From Cinclus cinclus (taxonomy: Eukaryota; Chordata; Aves; Passeriformes; Cinclidae): a DNA stretch of 64,000 nucleotides. The position numbers were made by a program, and so were the translations under genes. The notes beneath the pieces are model-generated. The model was not told the DNA's origin, searched no databases, and saw only the letters and a list, made by a program, of their open reading frames with translations. The stretch is taken from assembly GCF_963662255.1 (NCBI RefSeq), contig NC_085072.1, forward strand, positions 7,279,001 through 7,343,000, written 5' to 3'. Below are positions 11,201-22,805 of the stretch, piece after piece (the stretch's first letter is position 1; each line of letters begins with the position of its first letter).

Positions 11201-14200
11201 TTCTTAAATAGAAATTCTAACTGTGGATGCAGCACTTAAAATTCATTTGTGCACAGAAAGTGCACAAGGAAAAGCTTGATCTTAAGAGTTATTCAGTAAG
11301 ATACACAGAGAACTTCATGTTTTAGGGCAGGAAACATCTGCACAATTCGGGTGCAGGAGGCTGCCAGGCCTTGCCTTGTGCAACAGGTCAAATGACACTT
11401 TTTGTTCCCTGTCTCTGGCTCACGTGCTAAGATGGGGATGAGAGGGAAGGGCTGAACACATACGGGTTTTCGCACACATATTTTAATTATAAATTTTTAG
11501 TTTGGTTGGGTTTTTTGTAATATTTTCTGGTTTTAGTTATTTTTGCTATTTGACAGTTGGTTCTTCTGGTGGTATTTTTAAGTACTGCTGCTTGATTTAA
11601 CTCTGTTCACTCAGAGTATTCCCAGATTAGACAAACAATCTGTATTCAAGCCAGAGTTCATTCAGAGAAATGCAAAACCTTATTATTTTTAATGCAAAAT
11701 AGGGTACTAGAATTGTGTTGTGTCTGTCCTGTATTACATAATCTTTCATATCACATAATCTTTTCCTAGATAAACAGGTTCCTGGGGTAGAAATGTCACT
11801 CCCATTCCCTGCCCACCTGCAGGATTCTCTCACCCACTTCCTGTGATATTGTCATTTATGACAAGAGCTCTCAAAAATTCCTGTACTGAAGGTAGAGCTG
11901 TAACTTCACCACAAGAACTTAACAAAAGCAGAAATTCCAGAGGCTGGCAGGTTCTGGCTTCTGGACATCTCCCAATGGGGCTTCCAGGAAAAGACTGCTG
12001 AGGACTGGCACAGTCCAGAACTGCTTAGCTGGGGATGGGAGAATGTCACTGAGGGGTGGATGCCAGAGGTTTAGAGAAGAAAATTCCACAGGCAGCACTT
12101 CCTTTCCCTAGAAATGCATCCTGTACTACATCCATGTGCTGGGAGCCTGCCTGACCTTCGGGGTGGGGTCCATTTACATGCTGGTTCAGACCATCCTGTC
12201 CTACCTGATGCAACCAGAACTTCATAGCAAAGACATCTTCTGGGCCCGCCTGGCCGTGTTCCTGTGGAGCTGTTCCAGCATCCTGAGTAGTATCCTTTGC
12301 CTGGACAGTGACACCAAAACCCAGCAGCCTCCACAGGATTTACACCTACTTGAACTGAACCACCACCATGTGCCACAAAAGGCCTGTCATCCTTGATGGT
12401 ACAGCCTGTAGCATGCCCTGTTCTGTATTCCATCCTGAGAATTTCAGGGAAAATGGTTAATCCCTTTAATGCTTTTAATATCCCCCCTGGATACTAAAAA
12501 AACAAGGTAAGAGGGATGGTTACTACCCTTTCTCCTCCCCTTTCCTACTGCACACCAGAGACTGAAAATAAGAGTTTATCCCCAAGAGGTCTGACTAAAT
12601 TAAGAAATATGGAGCCAAAGGGAAGTGTGTTTAAGGGGTGGATGGTTTCATTGGGGGAAAATTAAAAGGTAAGAAATAAAAGTGTATTCCTGAGGACAGG
12701 AATGGTGCAGAGTGTTAAGAGTTGGATACAACTAAAAATGAAACTCGGAATGTAGCACAAGAGGCAATACTCTAACAGACCATGTGGAGCCAGAGCTGGC
12801 TGTGCCAGCTGGCTCCAGAACAGGGATGATGTGCTGGCACTTGCCAGAGAGACAAGTCTGGAGAACATTTAAGGGGAGGGGACTTTGACCTCTGATCTCC
12901 TCCCTGCCCATCCTGCAGTTCAAAAGACAAGATATTTCTGACTGGTGTTCCCTAGACCTTCCCTTGGCCTCAGAATCCATCACCCCCTTCAGCTTTGAGT
13001 TACAAGTTCTGGAAGCAGCTGTGTGGTTTAGAGAAAGAGAGAAACAGAATGGTTTGGATTGAAGGGATCTTCTAGTCCTGCCCTCTCACAGTGGGGATCC
13101 ATTCCCATTTATCCCTATATTTATGTAACAAATGTGGGCAAACCCACTCAAAAATAGAGGCCTTTTTCCTCTCCCAAATCATTGAAACAGTAAGGAAACT
13201 GCACCAGAACAGTTCCCCTGCTCACCACAAAGAACTTGAACATTGGATTTAAAGATTAAACTCAGTTTTGTGTCAAACAGAACAACACCACCAAACCTCC
13301 TGGATTCCAGAGACACAAGTTACAAAACCCTTAGCTTAAACACTGTCCCATTTGTCACTGTATTCAGGCTGCTGGTTTAATCCCCACCAATCCCACTCTT
13401 TTCCAGGCTGGTAGCCAATACCAACACTAAACCATATGTCCCATTTCCCAAGGTTGGAGCATCTCGCTGGGCTCCCATCATGCTGCTGCAGGATTATAGA
13501 ATCTGTAGGAGTCAGAGGAGCAGGGACAGTGGGGCACAAGCTTGTTACCCGTCATGAAGGATGCTCAGACAGCAAGGATATCATCTGAGAAACACAGAGA
13601 ATTTTTGTATTTATCAGAAATTTCTGCTATTAGCAAACAAGATTTTCAGCTTTGAATAGGACCCAAACTAGGGTGAAACTAAAATATGTTCTATGAACAA
13701 TATGATCTGCTGCAAGTTACACTTCTCTTACAGATGACAAAAGCCCACAAACCTGAAATCTGTAGAGCTTTTTGTGCCAATGTAGTCTAACCAAAATTAT
13801 AGGGAAGTAGTAGAAATAATAATGTGTACATATATAAAAATAAAAGGGGAAGAAAAGGGAAATTATTGTTTTAAATTAACAGCTCATAATGTAATAAGGG
13901 AAAGATGGGGAAGGGAGAAGTACGTGGCCTTGAGTTAAATGGTAACGGGTATTGGAAGACAAAAGGAAATGTATTTTGTGTCAGCTCTGGGGTCACAGCA
14001 GTGCCTGTCCCCTGTGCTGACACTGCTGGGGCACCTCCCGTCCTGGGCACAGCTCTGGGCCCCTCCTGACAGGAGAGACACTGAGGGGCTGGGGTGTGTC
14101 CAGGGAAGGGAACAGAGCTGGGGAAGGGGTTGGAGCACCAGGAGCAACTGAGGGAACAGCTGAGGGGCTCAGCCTGGAGAAAAGGAGGCTCAGGGGTGGA

Positions 14201-17200
14201 TCTTCTGGATCTGCACAACTCCCTGACAGGAGGGGGGAGCCAGGATGGGGTTGTGCTCTGCTGCTGGGAACAAGAGCCAGGACAAGAGGAAATGGCCTCA
14301 AGCTGTGCCAAGGGAGGTTCAGGTTGGATATTGGGGAAAATTTCTTCCTAGAAAGGGTGGTCAGGCACTGGCACAACTGCCCAGGGCAGTGGTGGAGTCA
14401 CATCCCTGGAGAAATTTAAAAATCATGTGGATGTGGCACTTGGGGACATGGGTTTGTGGTGGCCTTGGGGAATAATTGGACTCAACCTCAGAGGTCTTTT
14501 TCCAACCAAAACAATTATCTGAATCTATGAAAATACTCCTGGTCCTGTGGTGGAGTGTAATAGCAGAACTGCCAGCCCAGAGCAAGGCAGTTGATGACCC
14601 ACTGTAATGGGGGAAGGTGGGAGTGGGAACCAGGATTTTTTTTTGTATCACAATGATTGAATTATTTCCACTGCAGCAGGAACTCAGGCAGATAACAAAC
14701 AGCTTCTACAGCTGTCCAGTTCAGAAAATTAACAGTTAGCAGAAATTTGGGTGTCTGTGGTCCAATCAGTAACCAGAGCTCCTAAACCACTCATGACAAT
14801 TTTTTAATAAGCTTTGGAAGTCTGGGTTCTTAAGGCCATGTTTGTGCCAGGATGTCCAGCCTTGTTCACCGCCAAAATTAATCTTTCACATCAGGAGGCT
14901 CTTGATGTTTAATTTCATTAACCACTGAAGACGTTAATATCTTAATCCTCTGAAAATCAGGTCTATAAATTCAGGATCTGAGTTTCATTTGTTGTGCTGC
15001 AGGAGCACTTTTTTGGGTATCTTCCCTCTGTATGTTGAAAAAGTGACATCAAACTGTCCTGAAAGATCAAGGTCTTGGATTAAATGGGGGATCATTGTCA
15101 CATGGGGTGAAATGCAGAGCACTTCTCAAACATTGACTAAGAGGGAAACAGAAAAGCCAAAAATCCTCTTCGCTGCAGGTGATACAGAATTCCAACCTGT
15201 GGCCCACAGCAAGAATGCAAGGTGGTTGAGACATTGAAAAGCCATCAGAAAAAGAGATCAAGACTCTTTAGGGTGGTAAATACCAGTAAAATTAAATTAA
15301 AATGCTCAGTAAGTGCTCACATCTTATCATAGTTTAAACACTTCAATGACATGACAGTAACCAGTGGATTGGGACAAACTATGGGTTGAAGGGCACAATG
15401 TGAACAGTCCATGGAACCATTACTTGCTCCTCAGGCTGAGACCTCACCCTTGACACAGTCTGCAAGTTCCATGTTCCTCATTCTTGGCCTTGAATCTTCC
15501 TTAACCTCTTCCCTCAGTGTTTGTGTCCTCGGTTGTGTTGTACAGTGGCCTCTATGGACAGAACCTGGTGCAGAAGCTGCACTGGGACCCCCAGGAAAGA
15601 GTAAGTGATTGGAGGGGGGAGGGGAGGGGATGGAGACCAAATCCTGCTGGATTTGGAGGGACAGGTGAGAACTTCCTGCAGCTCACGAGAGGAGAGGAGA
15701 GGAGAGGAGAGGAGAGGAGAGGAGAGGAGAGGAGAGGAGAGGAGAGGAGAGGAGAGGAGAGGAGAGGAGAGGAGAGGAGAGGAGAGGAGAGGAGAGGAGA
15801 GGAGAGGAGAGGAGAGGAGAGGAGAGGAGAGGAGAGGAGAGGAGAGGAGAGGAGAGGAGAGGAGAGGGGAGGGGAGGGGACGGGAGGGGACGGGAGGGGA
15901 GGGGACGGGAGGGGACGGGGGAAGGGAGGGGAGGGGAGGGGAGGGGACGGGGAGGGAAGGACTGTGCCAGCTGAACCAGCTACTAGTTCCTCAGAGTCCC
16001 TGAGTAAGGTGGGTTGGGAGGGACCTTAAAGCCCATCCAGTGCCACCCCCTGCCATGGGCAGGGACACATCCCACTAGCCAAGGTTGCTCCAAGACCTGT
16101 CCAACCTGGCCTTGGACACTTTCAGGCATGGGACAGCCACAGCTTCTCTGGGCAGCATGTGCCAGTACTTGCTGAAGTTCTGATCTCACAAAACTGTTGT
16201 TCTTCAAGTGTAACTAAATTAATCCCACCAGCATCTTGAGGAGGGCTTTGAACCTCCCTGCTCTTTGTTAATTGAGCTATGGATTGAGCCTTCAAGTTTT
16301 GCAGGTGCGTATTAAATTCCCAGTGCGCATCATCCCAGTGGGAGCAGGTGTTTTCCTGGTCATTCTCATTCTTCAGCACTTCATTCTTGAAGATTCCATA
16401 TACAATAAGGGATTTTGGTCTCCAGTGGGAATAATTGTGGATGCAGGATCTCACATGGGATGTCACAAATCACAAGCCATCCTTGTGCCACTGCAGGTTC
16501 CAGAGCAGTTTTCACATGGATTTTTTCCCCTCTGTAACATAGGGCTACACCCCCCACATCATCAGCACCGTCTCCGAGTGGTCGCTGGCATTTTCCTTCC
16601 TCAGCTTCTTCCTCACCTACATCCGTGACTTCCAGGTAAAAGGAAATTACCATTCTCTGTTTCTGAATAGCCCTGTGTGGTGCAGCAGGGCAGCCTTAGA
16701 TTTTATGGGATCATGGAATTGTTTTGGTTGGAGAATACCTTTAAGTTGATGGAGTCCAGCCATTAACCTGGCATGGATCAGTCACCAGGGCTGGATACCC
16801 ATGAGAAACTCTAAGTGACCCCCATAGAGTCTGTCCCTCCTGTGTTATCACAGCTCCAGCATCAGGCTGGCTTTAATTTGCCTTGACTGTCCCTGACTGG
16901 CTTCACTTCCAGACCTGTCACAGCCAGAGGGGCCTTTTCCTCCAGGACAAGGCAAATGATGGAGCCAGTCCAGAGCACAGCTAGGAGTCAAGCATATGGT
17001 TCTGAGCTAATCTGTTGGTGTTTCCAAAAATCTTTGCTGTTTCCTCTGGCCACTGAACTTTCCAGTGCTGAGGCAGAGAGGGAGCCACTCATGGGGACTC
17101 CCTTTGCTTTCTCTCCACAGAAAATTTCCCTGCAAGCTGTGGTCAGTCTGCAGGGCCAGACCCTGCATGAGAACCCAGGGAGCTTCAGGGCAGAAGAGCA

Positions 17201-17228
17201 GGCACTGCTCATAGCAGGGAGCATCTGA
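8137..17228 (+). CDS. DRAM2: DRAM2, DNA damage-regulated autophagy modulator 2 (complete, 7 coding exons)
   Basis: DRAM2 is a multi-pass lysosomal membrane protein of the DRAM/TMEM150 (Frag1/DRAM/Sfk1) family that promotes autophagy; human mutations cause retinal dystrophy. Coding exons are 8137-8267, 9224-9291, 9838-9977, 12112-12289, 15518-15600, 16543-16635 and 17121-17228. They join in phase (2,1,0,1,0,0) to 801 bases, that is 266 residues plus stop, the same length as human DRAM2. Diagnostic segments are [12 protein letters not shown] at the start, [26 protein letters not shown] and [10 protein letters not shown]. Six hydrophobic spans are expected. The tail EEQALLI fits an acidic dileucine lysosomal sorting signal. 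The 5' untranslated exons are not identified. The neighbour LRIF1 faces it tail to tail. Confidence 0.95.
8413..8686 (+). repeat. CR1 3' fragment ending in a (CCCAA)n tract
   Basis: CR1 3' end in DRAM2 intron 1, carrying GAAGCTGTGGCTGCCCCATC. It terminates in about eight CCCAA units (8638-8678), an expansion of the CCAACCC motif normally present once near the CR1 3' end. Confidence 0.8.
9224..9291 (+). CDS. DRAM2: DRAM2 coding exon 2
   Basis: Encodes the [13 protein letters not shown] loop and the start of membrane span 2. Acceptor TTTTCCAG, donor GGTGAGT; 68 bases, leaving phase 1. Confidence 0.92.
9838..9977 (+). CDS. DRAM2: DRAM2 coding exon 3
   Basis: Encodes the family signature MYVRYKQV and the next membrane span, ending in IIANFQ at CAG|GT. 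The acceptor is TTTGGCAG. Confidence 0.94.
9978..12111. other. DRAM2 intron 3, no repeat recognised
   Basis: About 2.1 kb, AT-leaning. I see no exon-like segment, RNA gene or clear transposon; the frames over it are short and unsupported. Confidence 0.5.
12112..12289 (+). CDS. DRAM2: DRAM2 coding exon 4
   Basis: Encodes membrane spans 3 and 4 around [13 protein letters not shown]. The donor is placed at 12290 (GTATCC) so that alignment length and phase match human DRAM2. A competing GT at 12287 would remove one residue. Confidence 0.9.
12290..13984. other. DRAM2 intron 4, 5' part, no repeat recognised
   Basis: No gene or clear repeat seen before the CR1 copy at about 13985. Confidence 0.45.
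13985..14530 (+). repeat. CR1 LINE fragment
   Basis: In DRAM2 intron 4. Carries GGAGAAAAGGAGGCTCAGG and the tail AGGTCTTTTTCCAACC. A duplicated AGCAACTGAGGGAACAGCTGA stretch near 14141 is a local variation. Confidence 0.8.
14531..15517. other. DRAM2 intron 4, 3' part, nothing recognised
   Basis: Ends in the polypyrimidine tract and CCCTCAG acceptor of coding exon 5. No repeat or gene seen. Confidence 0.45.
15518..15600 (+). CDS. DRAM2: DRAM2 coding exon 5
   Basis: Encodes the lumenal stretch ending in [10 protein letters not shown], matching QKLHWNPEDK of human DRAM2. Donor GTAAGT is consensus. Confidence 0.93.
15686..15958 (+). repeat. Polypurine (GGAGA)n / (GGGGA)n microsatellite
   Basis: About 36 GGAGA units (15686-15866) grade into GGGGA variants. 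The purine-only strand is the DRAM2 sense strand, 86 bp into intron 5. Long Glu/Arg/Gly frames across it are artefacts. Confidence 0.95.
16011..16175 (-). repeat. CR1 3' fragment
   Basis: Reverse-oriented CR1 3' end in DRAM2 intron 5 (GACCTTAAAGCCCATCCAG and AGCCACAGCTTCTCTGGGCA). Confidence 0.75.
16543..16635 (+). CDS. DRAM2: DRAM2 coding exon 6
   Basis: Encodes the penultimate segment with SEWS and the last membrane span ending in [10 protein letters not shown], nearly identical to human. Phase 0 at both ends. Confidence 0.95.
16705..16800 (-). repeat. Degraded CR1 3' end
   Basis: Weak match to the reverse-oriented CR1 3' tail (ATCATGGAATTGTTTTGGTT) in DRAM2 intron 6. Confidence 0.5.
17121..17228 (+). 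CDS. DRAM2: DRAM2 final coding exon
   Basis: Encodes the cytosolic tail from [10 protein letters not shown] to the stop at 17226-17228. The tail ends in an acidic dileucine-like EEQALLI, comparable in position to ERTRLL of the human protein. Acceptor CTCTCCACAG. Confidence 0.92.
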   Translation, partial: KISLQAVVSLQGQTLHENPGSFRAEEQALLIAGSI

Positions 17229-17445
17229 TAGATGGAGAGAACTCAGGAACTGAATAGCAATAACAGCTGTTATTTCTAAACATTTATTTTATATTTAAAA
17301 AAGTATGAAGTGATTGTCTTATACTTGACATCAAGGGCTTTGCTATTAACCCACAGCGATGCAAATGTTACCAGTACTGTCAATGAGTCTGTGACATTTC
17401 TACATTTTCCAATGTCATGAAGGATTAAATGAATGTTATTCGAGA
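17229..17445 (+). terminator. DRAM2: DRAM2 3' untranslated region and polyadenylation signal
   Basis: A short AT-rich stretch follows the stop. ATTAAA at 17424-17429 is the best polyadenylation signal; no AATAAA precedes it. Cleavage about 15-25 bases later would give a roughly 210-220-base 3' UTR. Confidence 0.5.
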
Positions 17446-17777
17446 GTGTGTCTCCTCATCTCTTCCTATACTCCCATTTTCACCTCCCTCACCCTCCTCT
17501 CTCCAGTGCTTCTCAGGCCAAATCCATTTGGATGGTGGAGCCTTCAGCCTCACCTCTGCTCTCCTTGGGCCCAGGGGGCTGATCCATGCCCTGCACTTTG
17601 GGCCAGATGGGATGGACCCCAAAGCCACTCCATCCTTTGAGCAACCCATAGGGAAAACCCTCTTTACACCACAGGCTGTTCTGGAGGTAAAGAGATAGCT
17701 GAGCAGCTCCCTCCTGCTGGAAGGATAGCCCTGTGCTGGCTCTGGAGAGGAGTGACAGGGAGCAGCAGGAACCACAC

Positions 17778-17915
17778 AGCCATGGAATCCCAGGAGGGTT
17801 TGGCTCGGAAGGAACCTTAAAGCCCATCCCATTCTACCCCCTGCCATGTGCAAGGACACCTTCCACTAGACTGGCTTGTTCCAGGCCCTGTCCAACCTGG
17901 CCTTCCCTCCCTCCC
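17778..17915 (-). repeat. CR1 3' fragment
   Basis: Reverse CR1 tail (GAACCTTAAAGCCCATCCCA; GTCCAACCTGGCC). Confidence 0.75.
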
Positions 17916-19321
17916 TCTCCCTGGCAGTTGTTGGAGCTGACGGGCACGCTGACCCAGGAATTCTCATGCCAAGTGTCCCTGTTGCACAGGTGGAAGAGTT
18001 GGCCAAGGCAGCCCATGTCCTGTTCCTTCCCGTGCCAAGAGCTGTCCCTTAAACACCCCAGAGTGTGACCCGTGTTCTCATGTCCTTGACATCCCTGGTG
18101 CTCACTGAGAGCCTCCAACCTAAGCCAGCTTCTCCTTCCTCCAGCTGCTTCCAGCTACTTGCAGAGTGCTGACGGCCTATACCCCAACCCTGTGGAGTAT
18201 CTGTGTGCTCAAGAGGCTGAGCTCCACAAGCCTCTAAGTGCCACAACACCACCTGGTTCCAGGGTTAATCCATAGGGACAACCTCCCACACTCCACAGTC
18301 ATGCCCAGACCAAGCCAGAAGCCTTAAAAACAACTATCTCAAATTCTACCAATGTACAGCAGATTAAGGGGATATATGATTGCACACAGACCTAAGTGCC
18401 TCCACAGCTGCCTCTGAGCCCCGCTTGGCAGGAATAGCTCAGCTCCTTTCCCAAGTTACTTCTCAAGGTTTGTAAATGAGCTCTAGCCCATTTTATCCCA
18501 CACCAGAATCCCTTACATTGGCATCTTCCTGGAGGAGCAGGCAAAGCACCAGAAGAGGAATGAATCTAAACTGGAGGTCTCCTGGAAACCCCAGCAGTTC
18601 CTTGAGTAGCTTCTTTCTCCCAGATTTAAATGGGATGTTTCCAACCCTGTTACTGTATTTCCAGCCTGGTTCAGCCAGAGTTCAGACAAAAATCAAGGTG
18701 GAAACAACATTTGGGGCCAAAAGATGCCATACTGCTGAGGACAGCGAGATGAGAGGACAGGTGGATGTGATTCACATGGAGTCACAAAGAACCCTGTGGT
18801 CCATGGCCTGGGAAGATTTCCCAAGTACTGTATTTTACCTGTTGATGAATCCTTAGGCATCCCAGCTGCCCTGGAGAACTGCACACTTGGCCACACACTT
18901 CCTAAGCAGGGAATATAGGTAAACCCCAGTTCCTGATTAACTGCTCCAATGTAGAAAATGTGATGCTTCAGCTGAGAGAATCCTTTGCCTCCCTCAAGGC
19001 TCATTAGACAAATGGTTTAAGCAAGAGATGGTTCCAACAGTGATAGGATCCCTGTGGAGGAGGGAGAGAGCTCTTTGCCTTTTATGATGGGAGAAGAAAA
19101 AATCCCAATTGATTCATTCATGAAGCTTTCAAGGAGACTCTAGAAGACATGCTCCCAGTGTTTTCCTCACCTCCCCTTCACTGCTTTCTCCATGGATCCC
19201 TGTGAAACACAGGTTCATCCTGACAACAGACTTCCAACCTGCTGCTCCCAGAAGGAATTCCTGCCTCAGAGAGCAGGAATTTCTCTTTAACTTGATGTCA
19301 CTGTGATGAGCCATCCAGGGA
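17916..19321. other. Intergenic between DRAM2 and LRIF1, nothing recognised
   Basis: Several frames of 60-126 codons are present but none has splice, homology or composition support. Confidence 0.45.
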
Positions 19322-19540
19322 AAACTGAGGTTTAGGTTGGACATCTTCCCTGAAAGGGTTATTCAGTCCTGGCACAACTGCCCACGACAGTGGTGGAGTC
19401 ACCAGTCCTGGAGGGATTTTAAAAAAACATGTGGATGTGGCACTTGGGGGACACGATTAATGGTGGCCTTGGCAGTGCTGGAGAATAGTTGGACTCCATG
19501 ATCTCAGAGGGCTTTTCCAACCTCAAAGATTATGATTTTA
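19322..19540 (+). repeat. CR1 3' fragment
   Basis: Contains GGTTTAGGTTGGACATC and TCAGAGGGCTTTTCCAACCT. Confidence 0.8.
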
Positions 19541-19864
19541 CTGCCCAAACCAGTACATTCCTGGGTTAACAGTTAATCCCCCCCAAAGCCTCCTCACTGT
19601 TCCCCTACCACCCAGCACCACATAATGGGATTCCTGGTCATCTGCAGGTCCATGGAATTTTAGCCTCAGAATATCCAACTCTTCTCTGTTTAACAAACTC
19701 CTCAATGCCAGGAAAACCCTCATCCTGCCACATCACCCTTTGCCAAGAGACAGGGATAAGCAGCACCAAGGAGCAGCTCCCTGCTCCCAGCTGCTCCAAA
19801 GTTACACACTCCCAGTGAATCCCTGCCTTTTCCCCCTTCTCTGCAGCCTGACCAACATAGTCAT

Positions 19865-20060
19865 GATCCAGGGTATGGGTTAGAAAATACCTTCAAGATC
19901 ATCCATCCAGGTCCATCCCACACTGCCACTGTAGCCCCACAACCCCTGAATCACATCACCCAGAGAGATCCAGACACCCTTTAAACAACTCCACAGACGA
20001 TGCCTCCACCAGCTCTCTGGGCAGCCACTTCCAATGCCTGACTAGCCAAGCACTGAACAG
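19865..20060 (-). repeat. Degraded CR1 fragment
   Basis: Reverse-oriented tail (AAGATCATCCATCCAGGTCC) and CTCTCTGGGCAGCC. Confidence 0.6.
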
Positions 20061-20242
20061 ATTGACAGGGCCCATTAATACACCCAAATTGCCCTGACTA
20101 GTCCCCTGGGACTTCCTCACACACTCCTGGTCCATGAGCTCCACATGAACCCAAGCTTCAGCATCCTTGGCCTGGACTGCTGTGGGTGGCTGTGGTTCAG
20201 CTCTGCCCCAGGATTTATTCTGTGGACAGTCCTCAGATCTTG

Positions 20243-22337
20243 ATTCACAGAATCCCAAGATGGTTTGGGTGGGAAGGGACATTAAAGATCATCTCATTCC
20301 ACCCCTGTGTCATGCACAGGGACACCTTCCACTAGCCCAAGTTGCTTCAAGCCCCATCCAACCTGACCTTGGACACTTCCAGAGATGGGGCAGCCACAGC
20401 TTCTCTGGGCACCCTATGCCAGGAACTCACCACCCTCACAACTGGGAACAATTCCTTCCCAATATCCCATCTAACCCCACCCTCTGGAAGCCTTTCCCCC
20501 TTGTCCTGTGACACCATCCCTTGTCCCAATTCCTTCTCCAGCACTTCTGGAGCCCCTTTATGCACTGGAAGGATCTCCAAGGTCTCCCTGGAGCCTTCTC
20601 TTCACCTTCTCTGGGTGAACACTCCCAGCTCTCCCAGCCTGGCTCCAGAGCAGAGGGGCTCCATCCCTCAGAGCATCTCCATGGCCTCCTCTTGCTCCAG
20701 CAGCTCAACATCCTTCTCCTGCTGTTGGCCCCCAGGGCTGGAGGCAGCTCTCCAGGTGGGGTCTCACCTGAGTGGGGCAGAGGGGCAGAACCCCCCCTCC
20801 CCTGGTGTCCAGCACTGGGGGATCAGTCGAGGGCTTGTGGGGTTTCTGGGCTGAGGCATGTCCACCCCCAAGTCATTATCCCAGGGTTGTTCCATCTGCT
20901 TATACCCAGCCTGGATCCATCCTGGGGTCACCCTGACCCGCATGCAGCACCTGGAACTTGGCCTTAACCAAGTTAAACCTCCTGAGTATCGCATGGGTTA
21001 TTTCTGAGCTTGTCCAGATCCCGCTCGATGACCTTCTCCCTCAGGGGTGTCCCTGCCACCTCAGCTCAGTGTCACCTGCAAACCTGCTCAGGGTGCCCTA
21101 GATACCTTCATTTGTGGTTAATGAAGATATTAAATAATGCTGGTCCCAGTACAGACCCCTGAGGGACACTACTGATCCCGGTACAGACCTGTGAGGGACA
21201 CCACTGGTCACTGATGTCCATTGGGACTCTGAGCTGTTGACCACAACTGCCTGGATGTGACCATCCAAGTCACTCCTTATCCACCTTACAGTCCACCCAT
21301 TAAATCCATCTCTCCAGTGTAGTGAAGGATACTGGGGGAGAACCACGTCAAATGGTTACAGAAATCCAGAAAAAATGACATCTGTCAGCCTTTCCTCATC
21401 GCTGATGGAGTCACTCCTGTTGAGCTTCCCATCCACCAACACCCCCAGCTCCTTCTCTTCAGGGCTGCTCCATTCATCCCCCAGCCTGGAGTTGTGCCAA
21501 CCCAGGGGCAGGATCTTGTCCTTGGCCTTGTTGAACTTCATGAGGTCCACACGATCCCACCTCTCCAGCCCATCCAGGTCCCTCTGGATGCCCCATCCCT
21601 TCCCTCCAGCATGTGACCCCACCACACATCTCACTGTCAGCACCATGCTGAGGGTGCTTCAATCCCACTTGTCCATATCATTGACAAAGACAGCACTGGT
21701 CCCAACACTGACCCCTGGGGGCACCACTTGTCATTGGGCTCCATTCAGACATCCTTGTCTGCAGCTGCAGACCACAACCCTTTGAGTGCCACCATCCAGC
21801 CAATTCCTTATCCAGGGAGTGAGAGTTCCACCCATCAGATCCACGTCTTTCCAGTTTTGAGACAAGGCTGTTCTGCAGGACAGTGTCAAATGCCTTGCAC
21901 AGTCCAGATAGATTATGTCAGTCACTCTGCCCTCGCCTGCCAGCACTGTCACCTTGTCAAACAAGGCCACCAAACTTGTCAGGCAGAATTTGTCTTCAGA
22001 TAAGCCATGTTGATTGTCACCAATCACCTATAATTTTCCATGTGCATTAGCACAGTTTCCAGGAGAATCTTCTCCATGATCTTGCTGGACACCAGTGTGA
22101 CTGATTGGCCTGTAGTGCACTGCATCTGCCTTATTTCTCTTTGGAAAAATGGGATCAAATTTCCCACTTTCCAATCAGAGGGAACTTCAGTGAACTGCCA
22201 CAGCTTCTCAAATATGATGGAGAGTGGCTTAGGAACTTCCTCTGCCAGTTTCCCCAGAATCTATGGATGCATCTCATCAGGTCCCACAGATCTGTGCACC
22301 TTCATATTCTTTAAATATTCCTGAATTTTATCTTCTC
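20243..22337 (-). repeat. Long CR1 LINE, 3' part including reverse transcriptase remnant
   Basis: Minus-strand CR1 from its 3' end (20243) up into the reverse-transcriptase region. Broken frames match CR1 RT, for example NWLDGGTQRVVV near 21800, MKFNKAKDK near 21535 and GDEWSSPEEKELGVLVDGK near 21450. Stops and frameshifts make it inactive. It continues at 22806 beyond a nested insertion. Confidence 0.85.
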
Positions 22338-22805
22338 AAGTCCAGAGAAAGGAACGGAGCTGGTGAAGGGTATGGAGCATAAGTCCTTTTAGGAATGGAT
22401 GAGACAGCTGAGCAGCCCAGCCTGGAGAAAAGGAGGCTCAGGGGGGCCCTCTACCTCTCCACAATTCCCTGAAAGGAGGGGTCAGGCTCTGCTGCCAGGG
22501 AACAAGGAACAGGACAAAAGGAAACGTACAAGAGGTATGTCAAGCTCTATCAGGAGAGTTTCAGGTTAGACATCAGGAGGAATTTCTTCCTGGAAGGGGT
22601 GCTCAGGCATTGGAAGGGGCTTTCCAGGGAGATGATGCAGTCGCCATCCCTGAAGGTGTCCAGGGAGTACCTGGACATGGCACTTAGTGCTCAGGGCTGA
22701 GTGACAAGGTGGGTATCAGTTACAGGTTGGACTCAATGACACATATTTGACTTGATGACCTTGGAGGGGTTTTCCAACCTTAAAGGTTCTGGGATTCTGT
22801 GATTC
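22338..22805 (+). repeat. Younger CR1 nested in the long CR1
   Basis: Plus-strand CR1 3' fragment (GGAGAAAAGGAGGCTCAGGG near 22423; tail ends GGGATTCTGTGATTCTCC) interrupting a minus-strand CR1 reading region. Confidence 0.8.

Noticed and set aside
15517..16029. 170- and 132-codon Glu/Arg/Gly frames
   Set aside because: They are translations of the (GGAGA)n microsatellite; only the first 28 codons overlap a real DRAM2 exon.
17429..17859. 89- and 144-codon frames after DRAM2
   Set aside because: No family resemblance or splice sites; the CR1 copy begins within the same stretch.
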